NCBI RefSeq assembly: GCF_900142845.1
Contig: NZ_FSRU01000002.1
Location: 992,001 to 1,056,000, forward strand
Reading direction: 5' to 3'
Length of the DNA: 64,000 nt
Source: Paraburkholderia phenazinium
Lineage (GTDB): Bacteria; Pseudomonadota; Gammaproteobacteria; Burkholderiales; Burkholderiaceae
A model generated the notes under the pieces. That model saw only the letters and a list, made by a program, of their open reading frames with translations, made no database searches and was not told the origin of the DNA. The first letter of the stretch is position 1, and each line of letters starts with the position of its first letter. Positions 43,101 through 51,426 of this stretch are shown here, piece after piece. A program made the translations under genes and the position numbers.

Positions 43101-45816
43101 TGCAGGCGATCGCATCGCTCATCGACCAGGTTTCTTCGGCGAGAAAGGCAATCGACATGCCGCATTTGCCGAGCGCGAGCCACAGGTCGTCCAGCCAGAC
43201 GCGCAAGCGGCTGCTCAAGGTCATCTTCACGTGAGGGCGCTGCCAGCGCGGGATCAGCGCGCTGAGGGTCGGCAGCAGCACCGGCAGCACGATCGTCGCC
43301 ATCACGAAGATCGTCCACAGCAGCGCGACCGAAAACGGCAAGGTCCAGCCCACCAGCAACGCGACGAATGCAGCGGGCGCAGTGAGCGTGCGACGCAGGT
43401 TGTCCAGCATTTTCCAGCGGGCGGTGGCATGCAGCGTCAGGTCGGCGCGCCGGTGCAGCGTCATGAGCCACGGCAGCAATTGCCAGTCGCCGCGCGCCCA
43501 GCGATGCTGGCGCGCCGTGGAAACGTCGTAACGGGCTGGAAACGCTTCGACCACTTCGATGTCCGAAGCAAGTCCGGCCCGCGCAAAAATCCCTTCGAAG
43601 AGATCGTGGCTCAACAGGGTGTTGTCGGGCACCCGGCCCGCCAACGCGGTCTCGAAGGCATCCACGTCGTAGATGCCCTTGCCGGCGTACGAGCCCTCGT
43701 CGAAGAGATCCTGATAGACGTCCGATACCGCGGCCACATACGGATCGATGCCGCTCGGGCTCGACGAGATACGCTGAAACAGCGAGCCCTCCGCGCCCAC
43801 CGGCAACGACGGCGTCACGCGCGGTTGCAACACCCCATAGCCCTCGACGATCCGCTGGCTCACCGGATCGAACACCGCGCGATTGAGCGGATGCGCCATC
43901 TTGCCGATCAGACGGCGCACGGTGTCGCGCGGCAGGCGGGTGTCGGCGTCGAGCGTGATGACGTAGCGCACCTGCGACGGCACCGCGAGCGGCACACCGT
44001 CGCTGGCCACGAACGAGGTATCCAGCGCACCGCGCAGCAAGCGGTTCAACTCGTGCAGTTTGCCGCGCTTGCGCTCCCAGCCCATCCACTGCGCCTCTTC
44101 GTCGTTCCACGTGCGGCGCCGGTGCAGCAGGAGGAAGCGCTCGCCGTCCGCTGCGCCCGGGTAGAGACGGTTCAGCCGGGCAATGCCCTGGGTCGCGGCC
44201 TCCAGCAGACCGCTGTCGCCCTCGGTTTGAGCCGTGGGGGAATCCGTCCAGTCGGATAGCAGCACGTAGTAAAGCTCGCCTCCGGGGCTCGCCAGATGAT
44301 GAATCTCCAGCCGCTCGATCTGCGCGGCCAGCGCGGCCGTCGTGGTCAGCATCGTGGGCACGGCGACCACCGTGCGCAAGGTGGAGGGAATCCCGTTGCG
44401 CAGTGCGAGACCCGGCAGCACGATGGCGCCGACATCCCGCATCACACCGCGATTGACCACCGCCACCGCCAGGTCCAGCGCGGGCAGCACGCCTGCGAGG
44501 CCCAGCCAGATCAACCACCGTGTGTGAGGCGCGAGACCGCTCGCGAGGACCAGCACGCCTGCCAGCAGCAGCGCCGCCAGCAACACGATGCGGCCGACGT
44601 ATCCGCCCAGGCCGGCGCGGCGCGTAATCCGATGCAGCCACTCGGCAGCCGGCGGACGATAGCCGAGCGCCGCCTCAAGTGCCGGGCGGCCGCCCGCCAG
44701 CAGGTGATAGCCGGGGTCGCCTGCGCGCCGCTGCCCGGCTCCGGCGGCGGAGACCGCGCGGCGCGCGATCTCCGTCTCGCTCACCGACGAACCGCGCGCC
44801 AGGGCTTCGATCGCCCCGCGATACAGATTGCGCGTGGAGAAGTCCATCTCGACGAAACCGCTGTGCGTGCGCAGGATCTCGTCGACGGGGCTGATCCGTT
44901 CGAACAGTTCGGTCCAGTCGACGTCGGAGATCAGCCGCATGCTGGTGATCACGTTGCGCACGGTCAAGCTCGCGGCGCCCTGCTGCTGATGCACCGCCGC
45001 GACGATGCGGTCCGCCGTGGTGTCCTGGGCGGCGAGCCGCTCGTGCAGCCAATTGACCGCCGGCGTGACATCCGGGTCCTGGTCGTGCAGCCGCTGCAGC
45101 AGTTGCACCGCGAACGTGTCGCGCAAGGCGGAACGCCCATAGCGCGCAACCAGCGCAGCCACCGCCTCGGGCGTATGCTCGCCGACGCCGAGCAGGCGGT
45201 CGGCCATTGCGTCGGCGTCCAGACGCGCGGTTCTGCCGGCGGTGATCTGATCCGCGAGACGGCGCAGATTTTCGATCAGCACAATGCGCAGCGTGATCGC
45301 CACCGCCCAGAGTTCGCCGATCGTCAGCGGCTGCACGGTCTGATAGTCGCGTACGAAGCGGCACAGCAGGTCGGGATCGAAGCGGCTATCCGTATGTGCG
45401 ACGAACGCCCAGGCCAAACCGAACACGCGCGGATAACCGGCGAACGGACCGCTGCTGAGTTTGGGTAGCTGACGGTAGTAGCTGCGCGGCAGGTCGTCGC
45501 GAATCTGCCGAACCTGCTCTTCGACCAGATAGTAGTTGTCGAGCAGCCATTCGGCCGCCGGCGTGATCGCTTCATCGTGAGCGGCCGCGGCGACGGTTGC
45601 CTGGTACGCCAGCAACAGGTGCTGTGCGTTGTCTTTCAGACGCGTCGCAAGCGCGGGGCGGGCCGAGGCGCGTTTCGAGACAAGCTGGGCTCGGGCAAGG
45701 CTGTGCGCATGCTGCGCCAGTCGTTCCTCGCCAAAAAGTTCCTCGCGGACCGGCTCGGTGCTGTTCCATGGCGAAGGCGAGTTGCCTCCGCGCAGAACAC
45801 GCGAGAATAAAATCAT
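37111..45816 (-). CDS. ndvB: Cyclic beta-1,2-glucan synthase (NdvB/ChvB type)
   Basis: 2,901 residues, full length for this giant inner-membrane enzyme. A glycoside-hydrolase-like N-terminal region is followed by the GT84 transferase with membrane helices (VVAVPTMLTTTAALAAQIER about 472; ITLDADTRLPRDTVRRL with its Asp-x-Asp about 620; RQHRWARGDWQLLPWL about 778). Next comes the DUF3131/glucoamylase-like cyclisation module (VVRAFMAHHQGMTI about 1500). Two glycosyltransferase-36 beta-sandwich domains follow, then a C-terminal GH94 phosphorylase domain (LMGTGDWNDGMNRVG about 2577), which controls ring length. It makes the periplasmic cyclic glucans used in osmoadaptation and host interaction. 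GGAAGG lies upstream of the ATG. The phosphoglucomutase gene upstream supports UDP-glucose supply. Confidence 0.95.
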   Translation of the reverse strand: MILFSRVLRGGNSPSPWNSTEPVREELFGEERLAQHAHSLARAQLVSKRASARPALATRLKDNAQHLLLAYQATVAAAAHDEAITPAAEWLLDNYYLVEEQVRQIRDDLPRSYYRQLPKLSSGPFAGYPRVFGLAWAFVAHTDSRFDPDLLCRFVRDYQTVQPLTIGELWAVAITLRIVLIENLRRLADQITAGRTARLDADAMADRLLGVGEHTPEAVAALVARYGRSALRDTFAVQLLQRLHDQDPDVTPAVNWLHERLAAQDTTADRIVAAVHQQQGAASLTVRNVITSMRLISDVDWTELFERISPVDEILRTHSGFVEMDFSTRNLYRGAIEALARGSSVSETEIARRAVSAAGAGQRRAGDPGYHLLAGGRPALEAALGYRPPAAEWLHRITRRAGLGGYVGRIVLLAALLLAGVLVLASGLAPHTRWLIWLGLAGVLPALDLAVAVVNRGVMRDVGAIVLPGLALRNGIPSTLRTVVAVPTMLTTTAALAAQIERLEIHHLASPGGELYYVLLSDWTDSPTAQTEGDSGLLEAATQGIARLNRLYPGAADGERFLLLHRRRTWNDEEAQWMGWERKRGKLHELNRLLRGALDTSFVASDGVPLAVPSQVRYVITLDADTRLPRDTVRRLIGKMAHPLNRAVFDPVSQRIVEGYGVLQPRVTPSLPVGAEGSLFQRISSSPSGIDPYVAAVSDVYQDLFDEGSYAGKGIYDVDAFETALAGRVPDNTLLSHDLFEGIFARAGLASDIEVVEAFPARYDVSTARQHRWARGDWQLLPWLMTLHRRADLTLHATARWKMLDNLRRTLTAPAAFVALLVGWTLPFSVALLWTIFVMATIVLPVLLPTLSALIPRWQRPHVKMTLSSRLRVWLDDLWLALGKCGMSIAFLAEETWSMSDAIACTLFRVVVSHRHLLEWTTAAEAGARERLTLAATFVRMRAGVALALLGAATSAVVAWRFGHHGAWLGVPFVAGWLASPALAYWSSRAPRAAGDLVVSPENAQQLRHHARRTWRFFETFVTPADQMLPPDNFQEDPRPVVAHRTSPTNLGLYLLATVSAREFGWASTLDSVARLETTLAAMQRLARFRGHFYNWYDTQDLRPLEPKYVSSVDSGNLAGHLIALGNACRAWAAQSAQSRCNVALAGIRDNLGLLCDALRESQGHVDRTRLALHDEFDQAVAALRAALVDVPADEPHVIAAAAVAPAAGGFGAQGVVVTPAWPAITLLAATVADIARALVDEVRPDQNPSADDVRFWVDALEQAIHSHSKEQCGQDANAANHPASLRERLTVLADTALTMANAMEFGFLLDPVRNLLSIGYAVADGRLDPSSYDLLASEARLASFVAIAKGDIPARHWFRLGRIATPVPGGAALISWSGSMFEYLMPSLVMRAPASSLIARTNRLVVHRQMGYGRALGLPWGISESAYNARDLEFTYQYSSFGIPDLGLKRGLGHDAVIAPYATALAAMVDPAAATDNLKRLCAAGACGRFGFYEALDYTPSRVPEGQTVAVVRAFMAHHQGMTIVSIANALLGGCIREFFHAEPAIQATELLLQERMPGRVAVAHLRVDENRTTGPLRGVEPAAARRLTSASEPSPATHLLCNGRYAVMITSAGSGYSRRGDLAVTRWREDATCDDWGSYLYLRDVESGEFWSAAWQPTGVVPDSYEVIFTEDRAEFVRRDGTLTTLLDVVVSAEDDAEVRRVSVANSGPRARVIEFTSYAEIVLAPPAADQAHPAFSKLFVETEYLAQSGVILATRRRRAPDEPEVWAAHLAVIEGKTVGALEVETDRARFIGRGRSVRSPLGLADERALGNSAGVVLDAAFAMRQRLRIEPGATARVAFWTIVADSRAQLLDLVDKHRDGASFARAAMLAWTQAQVQLRHNGVSADEAGLFQRMASHMLYSDPSLRPGSLALQRGVAAVAAAGGVGAAPLWAHGVSGDLPILLVRIDDIEHMALVRQLVHAHEYWHMKRLAVDLVIINERAASYVQDLQAALETLVRSGEAQPSQQAGGAARGSIFVLRADLMSADARALFPVAARAVLAARNGRLLDQLRRLVSTPPPGQPRARRLLSALPLPAAVKTAAPGAGLECFNGLGGFADDGREYVTILAAGQCTPMPWVNVIANPVCGFLVSAEGSGYTWASNSREHQLTPWSNDPVGDPPAEAFYVRDDDTGALWGPQANPVRDNAPGAAPYIARHGQGYSRFTHTAEDIALDLLQFVPLDDPLKISRLTLRNLSGRTRRLSVTAYVEWALGASRSTAAPYTISEIDVQTRAMFVRNGWAEAYRGRVAFADLGGKQTTWSADRCEFIGRNGSLHYPAGLAAADDDAPLSGKVGAGLDPCAALQTTLELEPGGIAEVVFVLGEAASTEAARQLVERYRDADLDAVLAAVTAFWDDTLGAVQVVTPDRTMDLMLNRWLLYQTLVCRIWARAGFYQASGAYGFRDQLQDGMALVVARPELTREHLLRAAARQFPEGDVQHWWLPQGGAGVRTHISDDRAWLAYTVAHYVDASGDAAILDVDVPFLDGRPLSDGEHDAYFVPAVSESSASLFEHGVRALEQSLALFGERGLPLMGTGDWNDGMNRVGEAGRGESVWLGWLLCATLAAWAPLARARGDGARAERWLLRAEALRTALETAGWDGEWYRRAYFDDGTPLGSALSEECKIDAIAQSWSVLSGVANTARAAQAMAALDTRLIRRDDGLALLFTPPFDRSPLDPGYIKGYPPGIRENGGQYTHAAMWSVLALAQMGDGDRAAELFAMLNPVNRSRTRSGANRYKVEPYVVAADVYSVAPHVGRGGWTWYTGSAGWMYRAGIEGVLGMRKHGNALSIDPCVPRAWPGFSAVFRHGASRYDIVVNNPHGAGRGVSEMIVDGRALDAGEHSVQLVDDGAHHSVTVTLGQPGG

Positions 45817-45907
45817 TGAAATACCTTCCTGCCAGGGACAGCGTGATCGTCGACGCTCGCCAGATGGCTGCGCCGAGGCCAGCGGAAAGCGTCCCTTTTA
45901 CAGCTCT

Positions 45908-46078
45908 TTACTTCGCGGCCTTCGCTACGCGCGGGGCCGGCTGATAGCGCCACTTGCTCGCCGCCGGATCGATACGTGCGGCGTCCTGCTGGCGTTGCTC
46001 GGCCCGTGCGGCATCGGCGAGGCCGAATTCGGCGCGCCTATCGCGGGTGGGGTTATTGGCATCGGGTAGGAATGGCAT
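45908..46078 (-). CDS. Possible 56-residue protein upstream of the glucan synthase
   Basis: The frame runs from ATG 46078 to TAA at 45908, with AGAAGG four bases before the ATG. The product is basic and Ala/Arg-rich (MPFLPDANNPTRDRRAE at the start, ASKWRYQPAPRVAKAAK at the end) with no hydrophobic segment. Position between pgm and ndvB on the same strand and the good ribosome site support it; length and composition do not rule out chance. Confidence 0.45.
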   Translation of the reverse strand: MPFLPDANNPTRDRRAEFGLADAARAEQRQQDAARIDPAASKWRYQPAPRVAKAAK

Positions 46079-46302
46079 AAAACCTTCTGTTTTCTGTGAT
46101 CATGTGGACCAGACGGTTCGCTCAGTCGGCATCGGAACGCTCAGGATTGCCAGGCGCCGACGCGCAGCCGCAGCGCAACGTCATCCGCATAGGATGACCT
46201 GCGCTCCGGCGCGAGTCTGTACGGTGCAGGACTTTTCGGGTTGAAAGCGCCGCCGGAAGAAGGCGTGGCGCTGTGCGACGTCCAGATGCGGCGGGCTTTG
46301 GG

Positions 46303-47970
46303 CTAAGCGCCGCCGGGCGTTGTCCCCTGTTGCGCCAGCGTGCTGTCCACCATCGCCTGGGCCTCCTCAACGATGCGGGTCAGGTGGTCCTCGCCGAGAA
46401 AACTCTCCGCATAGATCTTGTAGATGTCCTCGGTCCCCGACGGGCGCGCGGCGAACCAGCCGCTCTTCGTGATCACCTTGATGCCGCCGATGGCCGCCCC
46501 ATTGCCCGGCGCGCGGTCGAGCACCTGCTCGATCTTCTCGCCGGCCAGTTCGGTGTGCGGAAACTGCGCGGGCGACAGCTTGCCCAGTTGCGCCCGCTGC
46601 GCCGCCGTGGCGGCGGCCTGCACGCGGCGCTCGGCCGGCTCGCCGAGGCGCTGGGTCAGGTCGCGATAGATTTCGGCGGGGTCGCGGCCGATACGTGTGG
46701 TGATCTCCGCCGACAGCAAGGCCGGCACGATGCCATCCTTGTCGGTGGTCCACGCCGTGCCGTCGAGGCGCAGACAGCTCGCTCCCGCGCTCTCCTCGCC
46801 GCCGAAGCCCAATGACCCGTCGACGAGGCCGTCGACGAACCACTTGAAGCCGACCGGCACCTCGTAAAGCGTGCGGCCCAGCTTGCCGGCCACCCGATCG
46901 ATCATCTGGCTGCTGACAATGGTCTTGCCCACCGCCGCGTGAGCGGACCAGTTCGGCCGATGCGCGAACAGATAATCGACCAGCACGCTGAGGTAATGAT
47001 TGGGCGGCAACAGGCCCGCCGCGCGCGTGACGATGCCGTGGCGGTCGTGATCGGTATCGCAGGCGAAGGCCACGTCGAAGTGATCCCTCTGCGCGAGCAG
47101 CGGCTGCATCGCATAAGGCGAGGACGGGTCCATGCGGATCCGCCCGTCCCAATCGAGGCTCATGAAGCGGAAGGTGGGATCGACCTCATCGTTAATGACG
47201 CTCAGGTTCAGCCCGTAGCGCTCCGCAATAGGCCCCCAGTAGTGCACGCCCGCGCCGCCGAGCGGATCGACACCGAGGCGGATCGGCGCACCGCGTATCA
47301 CGTCCATGTCGATCACGTTGGCGAGGTCGTCGACATACGCGTTGAGGTAGTCGTGCCGATGCGTGCTCGACGAGGCCAGCGCGCGCGCCAGCGAAACGCG
47401 CAGCAGGCCGTCGAGCCCGCTCTCGAGCAAGGCATTGGCAGACTTCTCGATCCAGCCGGTGACGCTGCCGTCGGCGGGCCCGCCGTTGGGTGGGTTGTAC
47501 TTGAAGCCGCCGCTTTCGGGCGGGTTGTGCGACGGCGTCACCACGATGCCGTCGGCGAGGCCGGTGGTGCGGCCGCGGTTATACACGAGGATCGCGCGCG
47601 ACACCGCCGGCGTGGGCGTGTACTCGCCGTCCGCCGCGATCATCACATCGACGCCGTTGGCGGCCAGCACTTCGAGTGCGCTGGCGTTGGCGGGTTCCGA
47701 GAGCGCGTGCGTGTCGATGCCGAGAAAGAGCGGCCCATCGATACCCTGCTGCTTTCGATAGTGACAAATGGCCTGGGTGATGGCGAGCACATGCCATTCG
47801 TTGAAGCTGCGCTCGAACGGCGAGCCACGGTGCCCCGAGGTGCCGAAAGCGACCCGTTCCGCGGCAATCGCCGGGTCCGGCGTGTCCGAGTAGTACGCCG
47901 AAATGAGGCGGGGGACATTGACCAGCATGCGGTGCGACGGGAGCTTGCCGGCGAGAGGACTGATGTTCAT
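46303..47970 (-). CDS. pgm: Phosphoglucomutase
   Basis: 555 residues of the E. coli Pgm type; interconverts glucose-1- and glucose-6-phosphate, feeding UDP-glucose synthesis for cyclic glucan and EPS. The phosphoserine loop is [12 protein letters not shown], the metal loop DTDHDRHG, the sugar-binding loop GEESAGAS, and the phosphate-binding loop near the C-terminus [10 protein letters not shown]. The start is ATG 47970, with GGAGGG 7 bases upstream; twenty further codons upstream lack a ribosome site. Confidence 0.95.
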   Translation of the reverse strand: MNISPLAGKLPSHRMLVNVPRLISAYYSDTPDPAIAAERVAFGTSGHRGSPFERSFNEWHVLAITQAICHYRKQQGIDGPLFLGIDTHALSEPANASALEVLAANGVDVMIAADGEYTPTPAVSRAILVYNRGRTTGLADGIVVTPSHNPPESGGFKYNPPNGGPADGSVTGWIEKSANALLESGLDGLLRVSLARALASSSTHRHDYLNAYVDDLANVIDMDVIRGAPIRLGVDPLGGAGVHYWGPIAERYGLNLSVINDEVDPTFRFMSLDWDGRIRMDPSSPYAMQPLLAQRDHFDVAFACDTDHDRHGIVTRAAGLLPPNHYLSVLVDYLFAHRPNWSAHAAVGKTIVSSQMIDRVAGKLGRTLYEVPVGFKWFVDGLVDGSLGFGGEESAGASCLRLDGTAWTTDKDGIVPALLSAEITTRIGRDPAEIYRDLTQRLGEPAERRVQAAATAAQRAQLGKLSPAQFPHTELAGEKIEQVLDRAPGNGAAIGGIKVITKSGWFAARPSGTEDIYKIYAESFLGEDHLTRIVEEAQAMVDSTLAQQGTTPGGA

Positions 47971-48277
47971 GGATGTCCCTCCAGTTGTGCTTCGCAAAAC
48001 GTTTAAACGCGTGGAGACCGCTGCGGACAAAGCGGGCGGCGATCGTTCGGCGATCGTTCATTTCACCGCTTGTCTGAGCGCCCGGAGCGTCTGGATTACG
48101 CCAGCATACTCCCGTCTTCAGGCAGCCAGCGTCTGCCGTGAATCGCTTCGCCCGCAATGTGCCTTCATGGGCGGGCGCCCTCGCCGCTCGCCCCGCTTCA
48201 TTTTTGCTCCCCGCCCGGAAACCTCTACCATAAGCGCCTTCTGCGCCGCTTAACGTTGCTCGAACGGGCCTCTCATC
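47971..48277. other. Divergent region between pgm and the LysR gene
   Basis: 307 bases without a gene. CGTTTAAACG (48000-48009) overlaps AAACGTTT (47997-48004) just upstream of pgm and could be a LacI- or Cra-type operator. No clear promoter boxes were picked out. Confidence 0.4.
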
Positions 48278-49258
48278 ATGAACATCCGCTTCCTCGAAAC
48301 CTTCGTCTGGCTCGCCAAGCTGCAAAATTTCCGCCTCACTGCCGAACAGTTGCATACCACGCAAGCCGCTGTCTCGAGCCGGATCGCGTCGCTCGAAGAG
48401 AGCTTCGGCATCCGGCTGTTCGAGCGCAACTCGCGTTCGGCAACGCTCACACCGGCCGGCCGCAAGATGCTCGCGTACGCGGAGCGTATCGTGCGCCTCG
48501 GTGAAGAGATGCGCCGCGAAGTCGACGATGCGGATGCGGACTCGGGCCTGATTCGCATTGGCGTGATCGAGTCGATCGTGCATAGCTGGTTTCCCGCGCT
48601 GATGGCGCTCGTGCGGGAACGCTATCCGCGGCTCGAAATCGAGGTGACGGGCGACACCACCATCCACCTCGCGCATCTGCTGCGCACCGACGCCGTCGAG
48701 CTGATCCTGCAGACCGACATACTGAGCGGCCCCGATTTCACCAACCTGCCGCTCGCCGAGTTTCCGGTGCGCTGGGTAGCGAGTCCCACGCTCGGTCTGG
48801 CCGGCAGGAAACTCGATCTGGCGCAGCTCGCGGAATTCCCGATCGTCAGTTTCTCGCGTCACTCCGGTCCGCACGCGACGCTCGAACAATTGTTAAGCAC
48901 GGCTGTCGAACGGCCCGCCCGAATCAACTGCATCACCTCGGTCGCGGCGATGATCCGGCTCGTCGCCGACGGCTTCGGCGTGGCCGCGCTGCCGCCGGCG
49001 GTCGTGCAGCGCGAACTGCGCGAAGGGGTGCTCGAGGTACTCGACGTCAGCTCGGAATTTCCCGCCATGCCGCTCGTTGCCGTACACCGCGCGCAAAGCC
49101 ATCCGCTCGCCGCGCGCATCGCGGAACTGGCCCGCCAGGCCGCCGGCGAATTCGATCGCACGCTGGCAAGCGAACCGCCGCGCCGCCCGGCGCGCGTCAC
49201 GCGGACCGCCACGCCTGCCCGCAGCGGCAAGCAACCGGCCGCGAAACGCGGCTCATAA
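48278..49258 (+). CDS. LysR-family transcriptional regulator
   Basis: 326 residues. N-terminal winged HTH (LETFVWLAKLQNFRLTAEQL, TTQAAVSSRIASLEESFGIR, LFERNSRSATLTPAGRKML) followed by a two-lobed effector domain (IRIGVIESIVHSWFPALMAL onward). A Lys/Arg/Pro-rich tail of about 35 residues extends past the usual end. It probably controls the three genes downstream on the same strand, or acts on its own promoter opposite pgm. Effector unknown. Confidence 0.93.
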   Translation: MNIRFLETFVWLAKLQNFRLTAEQLHTTQAAVSSRIASLEESFGIRLFERNSRSATLTPAGRKMLAYAERIVRLGEEMRREVDDADADSGLIRIGVIESIVHSWFPALMALVRERYPRLEIEVTGDTTIHLAHLLRTDAVELILQTDILSGPDFTNLPLAEFPVRWVASPTLGLAGRKLDLAQLAEFPIVSFSRHSGPHATLEQLLSTAVERPARINCITSVAAMIRLVADGFGVAALPPAVVQRELREGVLEVLDVSSEFPAMPLVAVHRAQSHPLAARIAELARQAAGEFDRTLASEPPRRPARVTRTATPARSGKQPAAKRGS

Positions 49259-49362
49259 GAAAACCTTTTCACTGGGAATTTATTTTCTTGTTGGACCGCA
49301 ATGGCTGACGGTCGCGACACTGTGCCCTGACGAATCTCTTTCACTTTCGCAGGGACCGACTG

Positions 49363-50016
49363 ATGAGCATGACCCCGCCGCGCGGCCAGCTTTGCATCTG
49401 GACTGACACCGACCCCACTCCGGCTCTGGAAGCCGATTTCAACGCCTGGTACGACCGCGAACACATGCAGGAGCGTGTCGCGATTCCCGGGTTTCGCTAC
49501 GCGCGCCGGTTCAAGTCCAATGACGGCGGCCCGCGCCGCTATCTCGCGCTGTACGTGACCGACACCCTCGAAGTGTTCCGCAGCGCCGCTTACCGGCAGG
49601 CGTTCACGGTGCAGACGCAGTGGTCGCTGGACAACTTCGCGCGCATGGTGGACACGCAGCGGCGCGTCGGCGAACTCACGCTCGAGACCGGCGACGGCGA
49701 AGGCGCTCACCTTGCGCTCGTCGTGCTGCCGCCTGAGCGCGTCGACGCCGCGTCGTTGCGGCCGCAGCTCGAAACGGGCGTGACCATTCCCGGCATTCAC
49801 GGGGCGCGGCTCTTCTGCACGACGCCCGCACTTTCGGTTCCGCTCAACACGTCACCGGATCCCGCCACCGCACTGCCCGCCGCCGACGCGCTGATCCTCG
49901 TCGAGGGCAGCAACGCGGCCGCCACGCGCGCGCTCGCCGAAGAGCTGGCCGCTGAGGCAGGCGTGTCGCGTAGCGACGTGCGCACCTTCGATCTGCTCTG
50001 GCGCATCGCTGCCTGA
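49363..50016 (+). CDS. Unknown protein with two ferredoxin-like (dimeric alpha-beta barrel) halves
   Basis: 217 residues, cytosolic. The opening (QLCIWTDTDPTPALEADFNA, WYDREHMQERVAIPGFRYAR) matches the start of dimeric alpha-beta barrel (EthD-like) proteins, with the WY-x3-H-x5 pattern and a possible active-site His. A second, weaker half begins near LALVVLPPERVD. These folds occur in small-molecule monooxygenases and muconolactone-type isomerases. Its place between LysR and an MHS transporter suggests catabolism of an organic acid, which is inference. Confidence 0.7.
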   Translation: MSMTPPRGQLCIWTDTDPTPALEADFNAWYDREHMQERVAIPGFRYARRFKSNDGGPRRYLALYVTDTLEVFRSAAYRQAFTVQTQWSLDNFARMVDTQRRVGELTLETGDGEGAHLALVVLPPERVDAASLRPQLETGVTIPGIHGARLFCTTPALSVPLNTSPDPATALPAADALILVEGSNAAATRALAEELAAEAGVSRSDVRTFDLLWRIAA

Positions 50017-50074
50017 CGCAGCCGGCGCACCCGCGCATCCGACCGGCTTCCTTCCGCCTACGCACGAGGTTTCC

Positions 50075-51382
50075 ATGAACACGCTTGCCCAGCACTCCCC
50101 GCTCGATCACCCGCAACCACGACGTGGCCGGCTCGCGGCCGCCAGCATGGTCGGCACCTCGCTCGAATGGTACGACTTCACCGTCTACAACACGCTCGCC
50201 GCGCTGGTGTTCAACCGCTTGTTCTTCCCCTCGGTCGATCCGCTCGCGGGGACCATTCTCGCGCTGTCCACTTACGCCGTCGGCTATGTGTCGCGGCCGC
50301 TCGGCGGCTTCGTGTTCGGCAACCTCGGCGACCGGATCGGCCGGCGCGCGGTGCTGATGCTCACCCTGCTCCTGATGGGCGTGACCACCGCGTTGATGGG
50401 CGTGCTGCCCACCTACGCGTCGGCGGGTATCGCAAGCCCACTGCTGCTGGTCGCGCTGCGTTTCGTGCAAGGCATTGCACTGGGCGGCGAATGGGCCGGC
50501 GCGGTGCTGCTCTCCGTCGAACACGGCGATCAGAAGCGGCGCGGCTTCAATGCCTCGTGGACCCAGGTGGGGCCCTCGCTCGGCACGTTGCTCGGCACCG
50601 GCTTTATCGCGTTGATCACGCTCGCGCTATCGTCCGACGACTTTCTCGCCTGGGGATGGCGCGTGCCGTTCATCGCCAGCGTGCTGCTGGTCGGCTTCGG
50701 CTTGTGGGTCCGGCGAGGCGTCGAAGAAACGCCGCAGTTCGAACAATTGAGCCAGGCCCACGCAACGGCCAAGGTGCCGGTTGCCGAAGTGCTGACGCAA
50801 CACTGGCGCCGCCTGCTGGTAGCCGGCGGCTCGCGGATCGGCTCGGACGTGCTGTATGCGCTGCTCGTGGTCTTCACGCTCACCTATGTGACGACCGTGC
50901 TGCACCTGTCCCGCACGACGGCGCTCACCGCGGTGCTCATCGGCACCGCCTGCAATGCGGCCACTGTGCCGTTGTTCGGCGCGCTATCGGATCGCTTCGG
51001 CCGGCGGCCCGTCTATCTGGCCGGCACACTCGCGGCGATCGTCTGGGCCTTTACCTTCTTTGTGCTGCTCGACAGCGCCCAGCCGTTGCTGATCGTGCTC
51101 GCGGTGGTGGTTGGCCTCGTGATTCATGCCGCCATGTATGGACCCCAGGCCGCTTTCGTCACCGAACAGTTTCCGACCCGCGTGCGCTATGCCGGCTCGT
51201 CGCTCGCCTATACGCTGGCGGGCATCCTCGGCGGCGGCTTCGCGCCGCTCATCATCGTGAGTCTCTACAAGTACTGGGGCAATACGGTCGCGGTGTCGCT
51301 GTATGTCTCGATCGCCCTGGTGGTCACCGGCATTTCGCTCATCGTCGCGCGTGAAACAGCGCGGCGGCCGCTCGAAGGCTGA
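50075..51382 (+). CDS. MFS transporter, metabolite:H+ symporter (MHS) family
   Basis: 435 residues, about 12 membrane helices. N-terminal MHS hallmark: ASMVGTSLEWYDFTVYNTLA. The loop 2-3 motif is GNLGDRIGRRAVL, with a matching GALSDRFGRRPVYL in the second half, and RFVQGIALGGEWAGAVLL is in helix 4. The family imports organic acids such as citrate, alpha-ketoglutarate, shikimate or aromatic acids with protons; the substrate here is not determined. It lies 58 bases after the preceding gene, same operon. Confidence 0.92.
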   Translation: MNTLAQHSPLDHPQPRRGRLAAASMVGTSLEWYDFTVYNTLAALVFNRLFFPSVDPLAGTILALSTYAVGYVSRPLGGFVFGNLGDRIGRRAVLMLTLLLMGVTTALMGVLPTYASAGIASPLLLVALRFVQGIALGGEWAGAVLLSVEHGDQKRRGFNASWTQVGPSLGTLLGTGFIALITLALSSDDFLAWGWRVPFIASVLLVGFGLWVRRGVEETPQFEQLSQAHATAKVPVAEVLTQHWRRLLVAGGSRIGSDVLYALLVVFTLTYVTTVLHLSRTTALTAVLIGTACNAATVPLFGALSDRFGRRPVYLAGTLAAIVWAFTFFVLLDSAQPLLIVLAVVVGLVIHAAMYGPQAAFVTEQFPTRVRYAGSSLAYTLAGILGGGFAPLIIVSLYKYWGNTVAVSLYVSIALVVTGISLIVARETARRPLEG

Positions 51383-51426
51383 GCGGCCTTTACACCCACT
51401 CGCTCAACTCTCCCTCTCTTATTACA

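Noticed and set aside
41017..44259. A 1,080-codon open frame on the plus strand inside the glucan synthase gene, and similar long antisense frames at 3581-5029 and 6706-8310
   Set aside because: Products are Arg/His-rich without domains or signals and lie wholly opposite well-supported genes. They arise from GC-rich third positions.
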